Shown: positions 30,309-39,700, counted from the stretch's first letter. The stretch is DNA of 64,000 bases from an uncultured cyanobacterium (GCA_903823115.1 CAIJRN010000018.1:1-64000); one strand, 5' to 3'. Numbers and translations: made by a program. The notes: a model not told the origin generated them from the letters alone.

Positions 30309-30902
30309 TCAGTCGAGCGCCAGCAGCCGACGCAGTCCAGAAGCCAGAGCCGCTGCGGCCTTGCCCCGACTGCCCAGGCGGCTGCGCTGGTAGTCACCCA
30401 TCTCGGCGTAGCTAGTGCCGGCCTCGCGAACGTAGAAAATCGGGTCGTAGCCGGGGCCATGGCCTCTGGGTTCCCGCAGGATCAGGCCGCGGCAGATCCC
30501 CTGGGCCTCAAGCACCGTGGTGCCCGTGGGATCGGCCAGGGCCATGGCGCTGACGAACTGGCCGCCGCGATAGAGCGAATCGCCCAGCTCGTGCAGCAGA
30601 CGGTGGATGCGTTCGTGATCGGTGGGGCCATAGCGGGCCGAAAAAATGCCGGGTCGGCCACCAAGGGAGTCCACCTCCAGACCGGAGTCGTCGGCCAGGG
30701 CCCACTGGCCCGTCAGCGAGGCCACCGCTTCCGCCTTGAGGCGGGCATTGGCGGCGTAGCTGTCGCCGGTCTCCTCGATGTCCAGGCCGCGGGGCTGGGC
30801 GCGCACCTCAAGCTCGACCGCCGCCAGCATGGCGCCGATCTCGGCCACTTTGTGGGGATTGCCACTGGCGATGACGAGCACGGGCAGGGACGGGCTGGGC
30901 AA
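30309..30902 (-). CDS. rdgB: non-canonical purine NTP pyrophosphatase (RdgB/Ham1)
   Basis: Hydrolyses dITP, XTP and similar nucleotides to monophosphates, protecting DNA. The 197 residues begin LVIASGNPHKVAEI (substrate motif); WALADDSGLEVDSLGGRPGI and GPGYDPIFYV complete the family signature. It stands on the minus strand inside the carbon-concentrating superlocus, as commonly seen in picocyanobacteria; a role in carbon fixation is not known. Confidence 0.95.
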   Translation of the reverse strand: MPSPSLPVLVIASGNPHKVAEIGAMLAAVELEVRAQPRGLDIEETGDSYAANARLKAEAVASLTGQWALADDSGLEVDSLGGRPGIFSARYGPTDHERIHRLLHELGDSLYRGGQFVSAMALADPTGTTVLEAQGICRGLILREPRGHGPGYDPIFYVREAGTSYAEMGDYQRSRLGSRGKAAAALASGLRRLLALD

Positions 30903-30927
30903 GGAGCCGGGAGCGCTGTGGACAGAC

Positions 30928-30966
30928 CTGCCGGGGCGGAAGGACTGACAAGTCCCTTACCGGCAG
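30928..30966. repeat. nested inverted repeat
   Basis: The outer arms CTGCCGG (30928-30934) and CCGGCAG (30960-30966) enclose inner arms GGACT (30942-30946) and AGTCC (30951-30955) with a GACA loop. A long folded RNA or a two-site operator is possible. Confidence 0.55.
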
Positions 30967-31229
30967 CAGGGTCCATATTGTCTCGCACCACAAGCTGGGA
31001 TCAGGCTTGCTGCGGCCCGGGTTGCTGCCAGGCGCGTTGGCCGCGATCGCCAGGCTGGGCCCAGGAGCGGCCGGCAGCTATGTCGAACCTGTAGCGATCG
31101 CAAGGGCAAGCCCATCCAGTCGGAGGACCAATCCAGTGGTGAAAGCAACCCTGAGAGGCGATCCATCCTGAGGGCCGACCAAGCCAGAGGCCGACCGATC
31201 CGAGCCAGAGGGGTGAGGCAGGACGGGTT

Positions 31230-31244
31230 GAACATTCCACCCCC
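31230..31244 (+). promoter_or_regulatory. 15-base element shared with csoS1A leader
   Basis: GAACATTCCACCCCC is identical to bases 32966-32980. Both copies are followed by a similar CTCCAGG-AGC segment, and a GGGTTG lies just upstream of each. This copy ends 145 bases before the sbtA ATG. Confidence 0.45.
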
Positions 31245-31389
31245 GGAAAAGCTCCAGGGAGCCTGCCTCGCGCCAACGTTAAGCAAGTCCAGCGATCTCC
31301 AGCCGCAGCGTCGATCAAGTTTGAGCGGCCCCTGACGCCTCCAGGGGCGAGTCGCCCCTAAGTTGCTGCAACCATGGGCCCGCAATGGG

Positions 31390-32394
31390 ATGCAGTCGAG
31401 CCTGATTCTCCAGAACCTTGTTTCAGCACCGGTTCTGTTCTTTTTTCTCGGCGTTCTCGCCGTGCTGGTCGGCTCGGATCTGGAGATCCCCTCACCGCTG
31501 CCGAAGCTGTTCTCGCTCTACCTGCTGCTGGCGATCGGCTTCAAGGGCGGCCTGGAGCTGGCCCAGAGCGGCCTGGGCAGCCAGGTGCTGCTGACGATCG
31601 GCGCCGCCGTCCTGATGTCGCTGCTGGTTCCGATCAGCAGCTTCCTGATCCTGCGCACCCGCATGGATCCCTACAACTCGGCGGCGATTGCCGCCTCCTA
31701 CGGATCGATCAGTGCCGTCACCTTCATCACGGCCCAGAACTTTCTGAACGTGCTCCATCTCGATTTCGATGGCTTCATGGTGGCGGCCCTGGCCCTGATG
31801 GAGTCGCCGGCGATCGTGGTCGGTGTGCTATTGGCCAAGCTGGGGACTCAGACCGGTGCAGCCCAGCAAGGTGCCAAGGCCGGTGGCCTGCGCTGGCGGG
31901 AAGTGCTGCAGGAAGCCTTCCTGAATGGCTCGGTGTTTTTGCTGATCGGCAGCCTGGTGATCGGCTACCTCGTCACCAGCTTCTCGCCGGCAGGTCTGGC
32001 GAAGATGGAGCCCTTCACCGACAAATTGTTCTACGGAGCCCTGTGCTTTTTTCTGCTTGACATGGGGATCGTGGCCGCCCAGCGGCTGCGGGATCTGCGC
32101 CGAGCCGGCCCCTTCCTGGTCGGCTTCGCCGTGCTGGCGCCGCTGCTTCACGCCAGCGTCGGTCTGGCGATCTCGTTGCTGTTGGGCCTCAATCAGGGGG
32201 ACAGCCTGCTGTTCATGGTGCTCTGTGCCAGCGCCTCCTACATCGCCGTACCGGCGGCCATGCGCATGACCGTGCCCCAGGCCAATCCGAGTCTGTACAT
32301 CTCCTCGGCCCTGGGGGTGACGTTCCCGTTCAATGTGGTCGTGGGCATCCCGTTGTACATGTCCCTGATCCAGCGCTTCGTTCCCATCAGCTGA
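31390..32394 (+). CDS. sbtA: sodium-dependent bicarbonate transporter
   Basis: A 334-residue integral membrane protein with about ten hydrophobic segments in two inverted halves. It starts MQSSLILQNLVSAPVLFFFLG, and motifs such as YGSISAVTFITAQNFL and ASASYIAVPAAMRM are typical of the SbtA family. It raises cytosolic bicarbonate for the carboxysome. It is followed by sbtB 78 bases later. Alpha-cyanobacterial SbtA proteins are divergent from the beta type, so transport kinetics are unknown. Confidence 0.92.
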   Translation: MQSSLILQNLVSAPVLFFFLGVLAVLVGSDLEIPSPLPKLFSLYLLLAIGFKGGLELAQSGLGSQVLLTIGAAVLMSLLVPISSFLILRTRMDPYNSAAIAASYGSISAVTFITAQNFLNVLHLDFDGFMVAALALMESPAIVVGVLLAKLGTQTGAAQQGAKAGGLRWREVLQEAFLNGSVFLLIGSLVIGYLVTSFSPAGLAKMEPFTDKLFYGALCFFLLDMGIVAAQRLRDLRRAGPFLVGFAVLAPLLHASVGLAISLLLGLNQGDSLLFMVLCASASYIAVPAAMRMTVPQANPSLYISSALGVTFPFNVVVGIPLYMSLIQRFVPIS

Positions 32395-32472
32395 GGTGGG
32401 CCCAAGCCGCCGGAGTCGGACTCTGGTCCTCGGGTATCGCTGCCCAACCCAATCCCTGCCGTCCCTGTCCCC

Positions 32473-32754
32473 ATGAAACGGATCGACCTGTTCCTGAGCG
32501 AACGTGAAGTCAGCAAGGTCTGCAAGGCGATCAGCAAGGCCGGCGTACCCGGCTACTCAGTGATCCGCCACGTCACCGGCATGGGCCTGGCTGGAGAAAT
32601 CTCCGAGGCCATGGACTTCAGCGGCCTGGGGGCCAATGCCCACGTGATCGTGTTCTGCGAGCCCAGCCTGGTGCCGGCCGTACGGGCTGCCCTCAGGCCC
32701 CTGTTTGATGTCTATGGGGGCGTGGGCTTCGTTTCTGAAGCCGAACCCCTCTGA
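32473..32754 (+). CDS. sbtB: PII-like SbtB regulator of SbtA
   Basis: A 93-residue PII-like fold protein (MKRIDLFLSEREVSKVCKAI at the N-terminus, then YSVIRHVTGMGLAG). SbtB binds adenylates and trims SbtA activity. Adjacency to sbtA supports the call. The chain ends at SEAEPL and lacks the C-terminal cysteine loop known from the Synechocystis protein. Confidence 0.88.
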   Translation: MKRIDLFLSEREVSKVCKAISKAGVPGYSVIRHVTGMGLAGEISEAMDFSGLGANAHVIVFCEPSLVPAVRAALRPLFDVYGGVGFVSEAEPL

Positions 32755-32998
32755 AAAGGGGCTCTGGAAGCGGCTCCAGATCGAAATCGTCTCCTTAGCT
32801 GAAATAGCCTGCAATAACAGCAATGTGAGCGGTCGCCGACCAAGCATTGCTTACGTTTTGTTTCTCACTGATCAGCTTGGCTTATCACCGAAACCGGAAA
32901 CCTTGATGGGGTCAAGGGGCGAAATGGCTTGACGGGGGGTCGGGCGGCCAATCAGGGTTGCGAGCGAACATTCCACCCCCCTCCTCCAGGAGCAGGTA
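32755..32998 (+). promoter_or_regulatory. leader region of the cso operon
   Basis: A 244-base AT-richer region between sbtB and csoS1A that must hold the main cso promoter. A short stem CTGGA/TCCAG lies at about 32766-32780. The second copy of GAACATTCCACCCCC is at 32966-32980, and CCAGGAGCAGG just before the ATG at 32999 is the ribosome-binding region. An exact -35/-10 pair cannot be named with confidence. Confidence 0.5.
32966..32980 (+). promoter_or_regulatory. 15-base element before csoS1A
   Basis: Identical to 31230-31244 upstream of sbtA. Here it ends 18 bases before the csoS1A ATG, next to the ribosome-binding site, so it could act at the mRNA level. Confidence 0.45.
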
Positions 32999-33310
32999 AT
33001 GGCAAACGAAACCATGGGCATCGCCCTCGGCATGATTGAGACCCGCGGCCTCGTCCCCGCGATCGAAGCCGCCGATGCCATGACGAAGGCAGCTGAAGTG
33101 CGCCTGATCGGTCGTGAGTTCGTCGGTGGCGGCTACGTCACCGTGCTCGTCCGCGGCGAAACCGGCGCCGTCAACGCCGCCGTTCGCGCCGGTGCCGATG
33201 CCTGCGAGCGCGTGGGTGACGGACTCGTCGCTGCGCACATCATCGCTCGCCCCCACCGCGAAGTTGAGCCCGCTCTGACCAGCAGCTTCGGCCTCGGGTC
33301 GAAGGACTGA
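32999..33310 (+). CDS. csoS1A: major carboxysome shell hexamer protein CsoS1A
   Basis: A 103-residue single BMC-domain protein forming the hexameric facets of the alpha-carboxysome. MGIALGMIETRGLVPAIEAA, VRGETGAVNAAV and VAAHIIARPH are the family core. The BMC core is almost the same as that of CsoS1E at 40776-41084. It is first in the cso operon. Confidence 0.97.
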   Translation: MANETMGIALGMIETRGLVPAIEAADAMTKAAEVRLIGREFVGGGYVTVLVRGETGAVNAAVRAGADACERVGDGLVAAHIIARPHREVEPALTSSFGLGSKD

Positions 33311-33372
33311 GCGGTTCGCGCCTGACGCGCCCAACCCTCTGACTTCCCCACCGACCTAATCACAGATTCCCC

Positions 33373-34785
33373 ATGAGCAAGAAGTACGACGCCGGGGTCA
33401 AGGAGTACCGCGACACTTATTGGACTCCTGATTACGTTCCCCTCGACACCGACCTGCTGGCGTGCTTCAAGTGCACCGGCCAGGAAGGCGTTCCCAAGGA
33501 AGAAGTGGCCGCTGCCGTGGCCGCTGAATCCTCAACCGGCACCTGGTCCACCGTGTGGTCCGAGCTCCTCACCGACCTCGACTTCTACAAGGGCCGCTGC
33601 TACCGCATCGAGGACGTGCCTGGTGACAAGGAGGCCTTCTATGCCTTCATCGCCTATCCCCTCGACCTGTTCGAAGAAGGCTCGATCACCAACGTGCTGA
33701 CCTCCCTGGTCGGCAACGTGTTCGGCTTCAAGGCCCTGCGCCATCTGCGCCTGGAAGACATCCGCTTCCCGATGGCCTTCATCAAGACCTGCCCCGGCCC
33801 GCCGAACGGCATCTGCGTCGAGCGCGACCGGATGAACAAGTACGGCCGTCCCCTCCTGGGTTGCACGATCAAGCCGAAGCTCGGCCTGAGCGGCAAGAAC
33901 TACGGCCGGGTGGTCTATGAGTGCCTGCGCGGTGGCCTCGACTTCACCAAGGACGACGAGAACATCAACTCCCAGCCGTTCCAGCGCTGGCAGAACCGTT
34001 TCGAGTTCGTTGCCGAAGCCGTGGCACTCGCCCAGGAAGAAACTGGCGAGAAGAAGGGGCACTACCTCAACTGCACCGCCAACACTCCTGAAGAGATGTA
34101 TGAGCGGGCTGAGTTCGCCAAGGAACTCAAGCAGCCGATCATCATGCACGACTACATCACCGGTGGCTTCACAGCCAACACCGGTCTGTCGAAGTGGTGC
34201 CGCAAGAACGGCATGCTGCTCCACATTCACCGTGCCATGCACGCGGTGATCGACCGCCATCCCAAGCACGGCATCCACTTCCGGGTGCTGGCCAAGTGCC
34301 TGCGCCTCTCCGGTGGTGACCAGCTGCACACCGGCACCGTGGTCGGCAAGCTCGAAGGTGATCGTCAGACCACCCTGGGCTATATCGACCAGCTGCGCGA
34401 ATCCTTCGTTCCCGAAGATCGCAGCCGCGGCAACTTCTTCGATCAGGACTGGGGCTCCATGCCCGGCGTGTTCGCCGTCGCCTCCGGCGGTATCCACGTG
34501 TGGCACATGCCCGCCCTGGTTGCCATTTTCGGCGACGACTCCGTGCTCCAGTTCGGTGGTGGTACCCACGGCCACCCCTGGGGTTCGGCAGCCGGTGCCG
34601 CCGCCAACCGTGTGGCCCTGGAAGCCTGCGTCAAGGCCCGCAATGCCGGTCGCGAGATCGAGAAGGAAGGCCGCGACATCCTGCTCGAAGCCGCGAAGCA
34701 CAGCCCCGAGCTGGCCATCGCCCTGGAAACCTGGAAGGAAATCAAGTTCGAGTTCGACACCGTCGACAAACTCGACGTCCAGTGA
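33373..34785 (+). CDS. cbbL: Form IA Rubisco large subunit
   Basis: A 470-residue catalytic subunit. The active-site lysine motif [17 protein letters not shown], the carbamylated-lysine segment [17 protein letters not shown] and [10 protein letters not shown] are intact. Placement between csoS1A and cbbS and the sequence type are those of Form IA in alpha-carboxysomes. Confidence 0.99.
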   Translation: MSKKYDAGVKEYRDTYWTPDYVPLDTDLLACFKCTGQEGVPKEEVAAAVAAESSTGTWSTVWSELLTDLDFYKGRCYRIEDVPGDKEAFYAFIAYPLDLFEEGSITNVLTSLVGNVFGFKALRHLRLEDIRFPMAFIKTCPGPPNGICVERDRMNKYGRPLLGCTIKPKLGLSGKNYGRVVYECLRGGLDFTKDDENINSQPFQRWQNRFEFVAEAVALAQEETGEKKGHYLNCTANTPEEMYERAEFAKELKQPIIMHDYITGGFTANTGLSKWCRKNGMLLHIHRAMHAVIDRHPKHGIHFRVLAKCLRLSGGDQLHTGTVVGKLEGDRQTTLGYIDQLRESFVPEDRSRGNFFDQDWGSMPGVFAVASGGIHVWHMPALVAIFGDDSVLQFGGGTHGHPWGSAAGAAANRVALEACVKARNAGREIEKEGRDILLEAAKHSPELAIALETWKEIKFEFDTVDKLDVQ

Positions 34786-34899
34786 TCGTCGGCTCCTGAT
34801 CGGTCGGGAACGGCTCCTGCCTGCAGAAGGTCAGGGTCCGTTCCCCCCGATCCCCAGCGTTGACAACCCAGCACCAACCCCTCCACCACAAGGATCCCC

Positions 34900-35241
34900 A
34901 TGCCCTTCAAGAGCACCGTGGGTGACTATCAAACAGTCGCCACCCTGGAGACGTTCGGCTTCCTGCCGCCGTTCACCCAGGACGAGATCTACGATCAAAT
35001 CGCCTACATCATTGCCCAGGGCTGGAGCCCCCTGGTCGAGCACGTTCATCCCAGCCGCTCGATGTCGACCTACTGGTCGTACTGGAAGCTGCCGTTCTTC
35101 GGTGAGAAGGACCTGGGCGTGATCGTCAGCGAACTCGAGGGCTGCCATCGCGCCTACCCCGACCACCACGTGCGTCTGGTGGGCTACGACGCCTACACCC
35201 AGAGCCAGGGTTCCTGCTTCGTCGTCTTCGAAGGTCGCTGA
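34900..35241 (+). CDS. cbbS: Form IA Rubisco small subunit
   Basis: A 113-residue small subunit (TLETFGFLPPFTQDEIYDQI; STYWSYWKLPFFGE; VGYDAYTQSQGSCFV). It lies 114 bases after cbbL and is followed by a strong terminator-like hairpin before csoS2. Confidence 0.98.
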   Translation: MPFKSTVGDYQTVATLETFGFLPPFTQDEIYDQIAYIIAQGWSPLVEHVHPSRSMSTYWSYWKLPFFGEKDLGVIVSELEGCHRAYPDHHVRLVGYDAYTQSQGSCFVVFEGR

Positions 35242-35260
35242 TTTCAGCGATCTGACCATC

Positions 35261-35302
35261 GAAAGAACCCGCCTTGAAGCGGGTTCTTTCCCCTTCTTTT
35301 TC
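35261..35302 (+). terminator. attenuator-like hairpin between cbbS and csoS2
   Basis: A perfect 12-bp stem GAAAGAACCCGC / GCGGGTTCTTTC (35261-35272, 35279-35290) with a 6-base loop is followed by CCCCTTCTTTTTC. It lies 20 bases after the cbbS stop, where partial termination would keep Rubisco mRNA more abundant than shell mRNA. Efficiency is not known. Confidence 0.88.
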
Positions 35303-35426
35303 ATGGCAGCGGACTCCCATGTCTCCTGCCATGGCGCAAGGGTTGTGTTGGTTCATCCGGCCTGAGCGGTCGGGTGGATTCAGCGCAGTCACCCCTGCAT
35401 TCGTCACTTTCATTCATCGGACGGAT

Positions 35427-37889
35427 ATGGCCAGCCCCTCGAGTCGTGAAGCAGCTCTGGAGCGCCGCAAGGCCCTCACCAGTGGCGGCAAGAAATCAGC
35501 TGGCCGCTATTCCTCCGGCCCCAACCGGGTACGCGGTGCCGCTGATGCGCGCCCCACCCGCACCAACGCCACGCTGTCCAGCGAGGTCGCGAGCAGTCCG
35601 CCGGTGAGCCGGGAACCGGCCCCGATCAGCTCCAGGAGAGCATCGAGGCCTGGGGTGTCCTTCGACTCCTCCCGCCAGAGCCCTGCGCCCAGCTCCGAGA
35701 GCCGCCGTTCGAGCGCGCGGCCGATTGCCAATCCCAGCCGGGAGTTGGTGCTGGCCCGCCGTGAAGCCCTCTCGCGGCGCGGCAAGCGCGCCGATACCTC
35801 CCGCGATCGCACCCGCAACGAGGAGCAGAAAGCTTCCGTGAAAGCGTCGGCCGCGGCTGCTGCCGCCGCTCCGGCCAAAGAGCACAAGTGCAAGTGCCAG
35901 GAGAGTGGTCCACTGCCGACCCTCAGCACCGCCAGCCGGGGCCCCGATCTGAGCGCTTCCCTGGCCAACCGCAATGGTGGTCGCACCTCCACACCGAAGC
36001 GCTCGGCCCAGCACAACCCCAGTCGCGCCCTGGTGCTCGCCCGCCGCGAGGCCCTCTCGAAGCGCGGCAAGTCGGCCAATACCTCCACCAACAGTGCGGC
36101 GGCCACCATTGCCCGCCAGGGGAATCCCGACATGAGCAGCCGGGAACTGGCCCAGAAGGTGCGCGAACTCAAGTGCAAGGTCGGTTCCGCCGGCAGCTCC
36201 CGCAGTGGCGGCACCCGCCCCAGCGGTCCCAATCGCCACGGTTCCAGGCAGACCGCCGCCAGCGAAGCCAGCCTCAAGGTGGGCGTCAGCGAAACCCTCT
36301 CCGGTCAGATCGTCACCGGCACCCAGGCCAACCGCTCCACCAAGACCACCGGCAACGAGGCGGCCACCTGCCGCACGATCACCGGCACCGAATATCTGGG
36401 AGCCGAAGTGTTCCAGACCTTCTGCCAGGGTCAGGGCGGCAGCCGTCAGCCGGACAAGGTGCGCGTCAGCGCCACCAGCCATGGCAACCGGGTCACCGGC
36501 AACGAGGTGGGCCGCTCCGAGAAGGTCACCGGCGACGAACCCGGCACCTGCAAGACAATCACCGGCACCGAATACATCTCGGCCAATCAGAGCAACATCT
36601 TCTGCGGCAGCGCCACCGCCAGCCTTGCTGCCGCCCCCCGCAAGGTGGGCCTCTCCCAGACCCAGGCCGGTCACACCGTCTCCGGCGTGATCGTCGGCCG
36701 CTCCGAGAAGGTCACCGGTGATGAATCGGGCTCCGGCCGCCAGCTCACCGGCAACCAGTACGTCAACAACCCCAACCTGGAGGCACGCCCGGCACCCGCC
36801 AAGGTGGCCAGCCTCCAGACCCTGCGGGGCACCGGCATCACCGGCACCCACGTGGGCCGCAGTGATCAGGTGACCGGCGATGAACCCGGCTCCTGCAAGA
36901 TCATCACCGGCGATGAATACATCGGCAGCCAGCAGTACGACCGCTTCTGCGAAGGCCGGCCGGCACCGGAAGCCGCCAAGGTGGGATTCAGTGTCACCAA
37001 CCGCCAGCAGGTGGTGAGCGGCACCCGCACCGGCCGCTCCGAGAAGGTCACCGGTGATGAGCCCGGCACCTGCAAGATCGTCACCGGCACGCCTTATGTC
37101 GGTTTTGAGGAAGCCAGCAACTGGTGCAGCAGCGATCAGGTGGCTGCGGTGCGCCAACGCACGCCGAGGCGCATGGGCTCCGTGATGAGCGGCATTCAGC
37201 CCGGACTCGGCGGTGTGATGACCGGTGCTCAGCGTGGCGCCTGCCAGGACGTCAGCGGCACGCCCTACGTCGGTCCTGACCAGCTGGCCGAGGCCTGTGG
37301 CGCCGCCTTGCCGACCGACGCCGACTTTCCTCGCCCCCTCGGCGGCCAGCCCTGGGAGCAGTTCAGTGTCCAGTCCCCAGCTGGAGTGGCTCACAGCACC
37401 CGTGAACGCAAGGGCGGTGTGACCGGTTCCAACTACGAGCAGAGCAGTCGCGTCACCGGCCCCTTCGCCATGGCCGACGACAAGATCACCGGCACCGAAC
37501 ACTTTCGTTTCGACCGGGGCAGCCGCCAGCTGAGCCGTGGACCGATCCAGCCGATCGCCAAGGCTGCGAACGCCATGTCTGCGATCGCCTCAGCTCCTGT
37601 CAGCGTCGATGAGGACGCCCGGCCCGTCTCCCGGGTCACCGGCGAAGGCATCTCGGCTGGCCTCAAGATCACCGGCGACGACTGGGATCGGGGTGAACGG
37701 GTGACCGGCACCGAGGGCGTTTCCGCTCGCAACCGCAACCCCAGCCGCCACGGCAACAGGCAGGCCATGCCCGGCCGCGAGCCCAAGCGCAATGAGGCTG
37801 TGCCCGCACCGGTCAGCCGTGTCACCGGTGCCAGTGGCAACACCCAGGCCGGTTCCCTGATCACCGTCTCCGGCGGCGCCCGAGGCTGA
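35427..37889 (+). CDS. csoS2: carboxysome scaffold protein CsoS2
   Basis: An 820-residue, largely disordered scaffold that links Rubisco to the shell. The N-terminal region has three Rubisco-binding-type repeats (RRKALTSGGKK, RREALSRRGKRA, RREALSKRGKSA). The middle has six M-type repeats with VTG/ITG triplets, most carrying paired cysteines (for example EPGTCKTITGTEY). The third M repeat reads ESGSGRQLTG and lacks them. The C-terminal region ends NTQAGSLITVSGGARG, the shell-anchoring tail. The ATG at 35427 matches the conserved start; the upstream frame contains the terminator. Confidence 0.96.
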   Translation: MASPSSREAALERRKALTSGGKKSAGRYSSGPNRVRGAADARPTRTNATLSSEVASSPPVSREPAPISSRRASRPGVSFDSSRQSPAPSSESRRSSARPIANPSRELVLARREALSRRGKRADTSRDRTRNEEQKASVKASAAAAAAAPAKEHKCKCQESGPLPTLSTASRGPDLSASLANRNGGRTSTPKRSAQHNPSRALVLARREALSKRGKSANTSTNSAAATIARQGNPDMSSRELAQKVRELKCKVGSAGSSRSGGTRPSGPNRHGSRQTAASEASLKVGVSETLSGQIVTGTQANRSTKTTGNEAATCRTITGTEYLGAEVFQTFCQGQGGSRQPDKVRVSATSHGNRVTGNEVGRSEKVTGDEPGTCKTITGTEYISANQSNIFCGSATASLAAAPRKVGLSQTQAGHTVSGVIVGRSEKVTGDESGSGRQLTGNQYVNNPNLEARPAPAKVASLQTLRGTGITGTHVGRSDQVTGDEPGSCKIITGDEYIGSQQYDRFCEGRPAPEAAKVGFSVTNRQQVVSGTRTGRSEKVTGDEPGTCKIVTGTPYVGFEEASNWCSSDQVAAVRQRTPRRMGSVMSGIQPGLGGVMTGAQRGACQDVSGTPYVGPDQLAEACGAALPTDADFPRPLGGQPWEQFSVQSPAGVAHSTRERKGGVTGSNYEQSSRVTGPFAMADDKITGTEHFRFDRGSRQLSRGPIQPIAKAANAMSAIASAPVSVDEDARPVSRVTGEGISAGLKITGDDWDRGERVTGTEGVSARNRNPSRHGNRQAMPGREPKRNEAVPAPVSRVTGASGNTQAGSLITVSGGARG

Positions 37890-37896
37890 TCCAGCG

Positions 37897-39699
37897 ATGC
37901 CCCGACGCCCGGAACCACGCGTACGTCTCCTCTCGGGCACGGCCTTGCGCCGTCGCCCCGGGCAGTCGACCCCCGAGGCGGAGCCCAGCTCCACTTCAGC
38001 CGACGCCACAGCGGAGACCAGCCCTGTGGCCAGGGGCACGGCGGCCCGCCGCAGTCGCTCCCTCCAACTCAGCGAACAGCCGCCAACCAGGCCAACGGGC
38101 AATCGGCGGCGAGCTCCCTTGACCACAGTCCCCAGGCGGGCCAGCGCCGCCAGCACCACCCCCGCTGCTGTCCGCCCTGCCGCTCTCCGCCCTGCTGAAG
38201 GAGCCAGCTCGCTGAGCGGTCGTCCAGCCGCACAGCGTCGCGCAGGCGAAGGCTTCGATGCTCGGCCACGAGCGAAGGCAGGACGCAGCGGCGCTGGCCA
38301 TCCCCTCAGTGATCTGGCCACCAATGCCGCCCTGCGCTCCTACGACCTGCAGGTCAAGCAGGCGTTTGATCGCATCGTGCCGCTGCTCAAGCAGCTCTCG
38401 GCCCTGCAGCACGAGGATGATTTCGTCGAGCGTGCCCAGGAACTGGCCAGGGCCAGCCTTGGCTACAGCCTGCCGCTGCCGATCCTGGAGCAGGCCTGGG
38501 TGAGTCAACTGGACATGCGCACCCTGTTTGCCTGGTGCGTGTTCGAAACCTACGAACAGACCAGCGCCAGCTTCTTCGAGGACGACCCCCTCGGCGGCCA
38601 AGCCGGCAGCCCGGCGGCTGTTGCCTTCGATGCCTTCCTGCTGGACTGCGGTTTTCATCTGCTGGATGTCACCCCCTGCGCCGATGGTCGTCTGGCCCAT
38701 GCCATCGCCTATGCCCTGCGGCTGCCCTTCAGCTCCGTGCGACGCCGGCCCCATGCCGGCGGCCTGTTCGATGTCGAGAACACGGTGAACCGCTGGGTCA
38801 AGACTGAACATCGCCGCTACCGCGAAGCGCTGCCCAACCCGGCCCATGAGCCCACTCGTTATCTGAAGGTGGTGCTCTATCACTTCAGCTCCCTGGATCC
38901 CAGCCACGAGGGTTGCGCGGCCCATGGCAGCGACGACAGTCTGGCCAGCTCCTGCGGCCTCTCACGGCTGCGTGACTTCCAGACCGCGGTCGAAAACAGC
39001 TTCTGCTGTGGGGCGTCGGTGGACCTGCTGCTCCTCGGCATTGACACCGACACCGACGCCATCCGGGTGCATGTGCCAGGCCTCGATGGCAGCACCAATC
39101 TGGAGAGCTGGCTCGATGCCCGCGACGTCTACGCCGCCACCGCCCAGCTGCCGGCCGCCGAAGGCCGAACGCGCATCACGGCCCTGGTGGAAGCGGCCGC
39201 CGCCAGCACGCCCGATCCGGGCATGGTGCGCTTGATCGCTCGAATGCTGGAGCACAATCTCTCCCAGATCGACTACGTGCGTGGTTACCACGAGGGCCAT
39301 TACAGCGATGCCGGTCATGCCGAGCGCTTCATCGGTGTCGGTATCGGTTTCAAGGAGATCCATCTGCGCAATCTCACCTACTTCGCCTACATGGACACCG
39401 TCGAGGAGGGAGCGCCCGATCTCGATGTCGGCATCAAGATCTTCAGCGGTCTGAATGTGTCGCGTGGCCTGCCGGTGCCGGTGGTGGCGCGCTTCGATTA
39501 CCACGGCCAGGTTCCCGGTGCGAGGGAGCGGGCCGTGGCTCATGCCCGCCGGGTGCAAGCGGCGATTCAAGGCCGCTACCCCGAGCTGGTGCAGCAGGGG
39601 CTGCTTCACACCCTGCTCACCATCCGCGACCAGGACCGGCATGTGCCGGCTGAGGCCGTGGGTTCCAGCATCAGCTTCGCAACCCCAGGAGGACACTGA
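37897..39699 (+). CDS. csoSCA: carboxysomal carbonic anhydrase CsoSCA (CsoS3)
   Basis: A 600-residue epsilon/beta-type carbonic anhydrase that makes CO2 from bicarbonate inside the shell. The first about 140 residues are Arg/Ala/Pro-rich and probably disordered, as expected for the Rubisco-binding tail. Likely zinc ligands lie in DAFLLDCGFH/VTPCADGRLAH, VVLYHFSSLD and EGCAAHGSDD. The gene starts 7 bases after csoS2. Confidence 0.94.
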   Translation: MPRRPEPRVRLLSGTALRRRPGQSTPEAEPSSTSADATAETSPVARGTAARRSRSLQLSEQPPTRPTGNRRRAPLTTVPRRASAASTTPAAVRPAALRPAEGASSLSGRPAAQRRAGEGFDARPRAKAGRSGAGHPLSDLATNAALRSYDLQVKQAFDRIVPLLKQLSALQHEDDFVERAQELARASLGYSLPLPILEQAWVSQLDMRTLFAWCVFETYEQTSASFFEDDPLGGQAGSPAAVAFDAFLLDCGFHLLDVTPCADGRLAHAIAYALRLPFSSVRRRPHAGGLFDVENTVNRWVKTEHRRYREALPNPAHEPTRYLKVVLYHFSSLDPSHEGCAAHGSDDSLASSCGLSRLRDFQTAVENSFCCGASVDLLLLGIDTDTDAIRVHVPGLDGSTNLESWLDARDVYAATAQLPAAEGRTRITALVEAAAASTPDPGMVRLIARMLEHNLSQIDYVRGYHEGHYSDAGHAERFIGVGIGFKEIHLRNLTYFAYMDTVEEGAPDLDVGIKIFSGLNVSRGLPVPVVARFDYHGQVPGARERAVAHARRVQAAIQGRYPELVQQGLLHTLLTIRDQDRHVPAEAVGSSISFATPGGH

Positions 39700-39700
39700 C

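Larger units (their letters stand above)
30903..31389. promoter_or_regulatory. divergent rdgB-sbtA intergenic region
   Basis: These 487 bases carry no convincing gene. They include a nested dyad near rdgB (30928-30966) and a 15-base element (31230-31244) that recurs before csoS1A. The long spacing and these elements suggest the control region of sbtA. Confidence 0.5.

Noticed and set aside
35496-37502. Long minus-strand open frame (668 codons) opposite csoS2
   Set aside because: It is a shadow produced by the repetitive, GC-rich csoS2 codons; composition is low complexity and has no family features.
35427-37889. Programmed frameshift producing two CsoS2 forms, as in some proteobacteria
   Set aside because: The reading frame is continuous and no clear slippery site with a following hairpin could be picked out by eye.
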